A DNA stretch of 7,763 nucleotides from Bacteroidota bacterium (lineage in GTDB: Bacteria > Bacteroidota > Bacteroidia > NS11-12g > UBA955), in NCBI GenBank assembly GCA_947450015.1, contig CANFUB010000114.1, forward strand, positions 1 through 7,763, read 5' to 3'. Under the pieces are notes generated by a model. The model did no database searches. It saw only the letters and a list, made by a program, of their open reading frames with translations, and was not told where the DNA came from. Position numbers and translations under genes: made by a program. Below are positions 5,927-7,763 of this stretch, piece after piece (within the stretch, counting starts at the first letter, position 1; the number at the start of each line of letters is the position of its first letter).

Positions 5927-7084
5927 TTGAAAGACATTAATAATTTTGACTTGGACGAGCGCTTCATGCAGCTCGAAGATGTACTACTAGCATATTCCCA
6001 TGGAGATTTTTCCAAAAAACTATCTATTTCTGATAAGTTAGATCCTATAGATACTGTGATGTCTGGCATTAACATGCTAGGTGAGGAGCTTGAAGAAACA
6101 ACTATTAAAAGAGATTTTTTTAACTCTGCTTTCCACTCCATTACCGATAGTTTAGTGGTAATCAACAATTCAGGGGTAATTATAGATTTAAATGAAAGCT
6201 TCATTTGTCTTCTTGAACTACAAAAAGAAGATATTATTGGCAAGAACTTAACAAGTTTTTTGAAATTTAAGAGTTTTGAAAAAACCATACAGTCTTTATA
6301 CAAGAACCAAAAAACAATAGATTTCGAATCTGAAATTCAAACCTCTCAGGATAAAAAAATAATGGTTGAATGCCATGTTTCTGTCATTGATAATAACAAA
6401 TGCCATTCTTTGGTGAAAATTCACGATCTAACCTATAAAATTCAACAAGAAGCCTCGAGAATAGCCACCATTATTAAAACACAGGAAGAAGAAAGAAATA
6501 GAGTTGCCTCAGATTTACACGACAGTATTGGTCAACAAATTTCTGCTCTGAAGTTTTATTTCGACTCAATTCAAAAGCAAAAAGATGATAAGTTGAGAAC
6601 TGTGCTTTTGAAAAAGACTGAATCTTTGATTGATAACGTAGCAGATGAAATTAGAAATATTTGCTTCCAATTAATGCCAAGGTCTGTTGAAAAATTTGGA
6701 TTATCCGATTCGATAAAACAATTGGCGGACATTATTCAATTCAGCACTGGTATTCAATTTGATTTGAAACTAGCAGAGTCAAAAATAAAAATTGACTCCA
6801 ATATTTCGATGTCTGTTTACAGAATTATACAGGAGTTTGTAAACAATTCAATCAAGCATGCAAAATGTAAAAATATTAAGGTTAATTTTGAAGTGAAACC
6901 AAAAATATTAACACTTACTATGATTGACGATGGCGTTGGTTTTGGGGAATCTACAAGTAAGAGAAAAGGTAATGGTTTAGACAACATTAACTTACGTGTA
7001 AAATACCTTAATGGTGAAGTTGAATTTATATCAGAAAAAGATAAGGGTGTTATATTGAATATTAGCATACCTTTGAACACATAA
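5927..7084 (+). CDS. Soluble sensor histidine kinase (HAMP-like, PAS, HisKA_3, HATPase)
   Basis: This 385-residue kinase has no membrane segment, so it should sense a cytosolic signal. Residues 10-60 form a HAMP-like helical region (MQLEDVLLAYSHGDFSKK, then GINMLGEELEETT). Residues 62-175 form a PAS domain (SITDSLVVINNSGVIIDLNE at 71-90). The HisKA_3 dimerisation region starts near 180 and carries the phosphoacceptor His198 in EEERNRVASDLHDSIGQQ. The ATPase domain shows the N-box QEFVNNSIKHA (302-312), the G1 box DDGVGFG (334-340) and the G2 region KGNGLDNI (347-354). The start is uncertain. A stop at 5918-5920 limits the frame, TTG at 5927 keeps the full HAMP-like region, TTG at 5951 is possible, and the first ATG (5966) would cut into it. 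The kinase is expected to phosphorylate the regulator encoded 4 bases downstream. Confidence 0.9.
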   Translation: MKDINNFDLDERFMQLEDVLLAYSHGDFSKKLSISDKLDPIDTVMSGINMLGEELEETTIKRDFFNSAFHSITDSLVVINNSGVIIDLNESFICLLELQKEDIIGKNLTSFLKFKSFEKTIQSLYKNQKTIDFESEIQTSQDKKIMVECHVSVIDNNKCHSLVKIHDLTYKIQQEASRIATIIKTQEEERNRVASDLHDSIGQQISALKFYFDSIQKQKDDKLRTVLLKKTESLIDNVADEIRNICFQLMPRSVEKFGLSDSIKQLADIIQFSTGIQFDLKLAESKIKIDSNISMSVYRIIQEFVNNSIKHAKCKNIKVNFEVKPKILTLTMIDDGVGFGESTSKRKGNGLDNINLRVKYLNGEVEFISEKDKGVILNISIPLNT

Positions 7085-7088
7085 CATT

Positions 7089-7763
7089 ATGCAAAAACTA
7101 GTAAAAATATTAATTGTAGATGACCATCCGATGATTAGAGATGGTTTAAAAACCATGCTCGAAATAGGATGCGAAGACATGGTTTTCAAAGTATTTGATT
7201 GCGACAACACTGAAGAGGCTGTTGAATATCTTAAAAATGAAAAAATGAAGGTCGCTTTAGTCGATTATCAATTAATTGATCTTGATGGTGCTTTAGTAAC
7301 TGCCGCACTTATGGAAGTTAACCCTAAAATAAATATTTTGGGTATTTCAAATTATAATGAAATAAACCACATCCATGACATGTTAAAGGCTGGTGCCAAA
7401 GGTTATACTTTAAAAAATATCTCTTCAGAAAATTTATTTAATGGTATTAAAATTTTGTTAAATGGTGGTACTTTCTTCTCTCCAGAAGTAGCACATCTAT
7501 TAGCCAATCAGTACTATAAAAAATTAACTGAAAAATCTGGTAAAAAGAAAGGTCCTAACTTCATCAGTAATTCTGACCAAACTGATGGTAACGAACTTTT
7601 AGATAGGCTTTCAAAAAGAGAAATAGAAATTCTAACCTGTATTGCTAACGAAATGACGAATGAAGAAATTGCAGTAAAACTTGAATTAAGTAAAAGAACT
7701 GTCGACAATCACCGTCAAAACATGCTGAATAAGCTCAAAGTAAAAAACTCAATGGGATTATTG
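7089..7763 (+). CDS. NarL/FixJ-type response regulator, C-terminal end cut by the window
   Basis: The frame starts at the ATG at 7089, four bases after the kinase stop codon, and is open for 225 codons to the window edge, so the last residues are missing. Residues 1-125 form a receiver domain with the acidic pair Asp11-Asp12 (VDDHP), the phosphoacceptor Asp59 (ALVDYQL), Ser87 (LGIS) and Lys109 (YTLKN). A Lys/Ser/Asn-rich linker spans about 145-170. A LuxR-type helix-turn-helix follows from 174, with LSKREIEIL at 174-182, the EEIAVKLELSKRTVDNHRQNM turn region at about 192-212, and KLKVKNS. The domain is nearly complete; typically only about 5-20 residues follow in this family. The close spacing indicates co-transcription and probable translational coupling with the kinase. 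Target genes are unknown; the palindromic sites in this window are not obviously its sites. Confidence 0.92.
   Translation, partial: MQKLVKILIVDDHPMIRDGLKTMLEIGCEDMVFKVFDCDNTEEAVEYLKNEKMKVALVDYQLIDLDGALVTAALMEVNPKINILGISNYNEINHIHDMLKAGAKGYTLKNISSENLFNGIKILLNGGTFFSPEVAHLLANQYYKKLTEKSGKKKGPNFISNSDQTDGNELLDRLSKREIEILTCIANEMTNEEIAVKLELSKRTVDNHRQNMLNKLKVKNSMGLL

Noticed and set aside
5887..6303. A 138-codon minus-strand open frame opposite the kinase, with Ser-rich runs
   Set aside because: It is a shadow of the kinase gene; the Ser-rich composition comes from antisense reading of Glu/Asp/Lys codons.
1..7763. CRISPR arrays, transposons, tRNA or rRNA genes, phage attachment sites
   Set aside because: No regularly spaced direct repeats, transposase, terminal inverted repeats or RNA gene signatures were seen on either strand.

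Overview
The window looks like chromosomal DNA of a low-GC Bacteroidota bacterium. Three observations support this. Two genes encode secreted proteins, and one of them ends in a type A sorting domain of the type IX secretion system (T9SS). The recognisable promoters follow the Bacteroidota pattern (TTG, about 19 bases, TAnnTTTG) rather than the sigma-70 pattern. No start codon has a clear Shine-Dalgarno sequence. The order or genus cannot be fixed from the sequence alone.

Layout. Positions 1-389 (minus) hold the first 129 codons of a secreted protein that runs off the left edge. A strong bidirectional terminator (513-552) separates it from a complete 404-residue T9SS cargo protein (569-1783, minus). 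A gene-poor stretch (1784-2178) follows, holding the cargo gene's promoter and a second strong hairpin terminator (2119-2150). That terminator ends a small 83-residue unknown gene (2179-2430, minus). Upstream of it lies the largest gene (2515-4980, minus): an alpha-oxoamine synthase (PLP-dependent, BioF/serine palmitoyltransferase superfamily) fused to a C-terminal GNAT-like acyltransferase region. A very AT-rich divergent region (4981-5493) separates this from a rightward operon: a STAS/SEC14-like protein (5494-5880), a soluble HAMP-like/PAS/HisKA_3 histidine kinase (5927-7084), and a NarL/FixJ-type response regulator that begins 4 bases later and runs off the right edge (7089-7763).

How the genes may work together. 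The fusion enzyme could condense an amino acid with an acyl thioester and N-acylate the product in one polypeptide, giving a ceramide-like or sulfonolipid-like membrane lipid; this is inferred from domains only. The kinase and regulator are an evident two-component pair, with the STAS-like protein as a possible input partner.

The most unexpected signal is a 16-base palindrome, TAGTA-N6-TACTA. It occurs three times, always between genes: once directly upstream of the -7 box of the T9SS cargo gene and twice in the divergent region upstream of the fusion enzyme. A degenerate fourth copy lies at 1946-1961. The 5-6-5 geometry is that of a dimeric regulator site, like the Crp family site, but the half-site is different. 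It suggests a shared regulator for surface protein and lipid genes.
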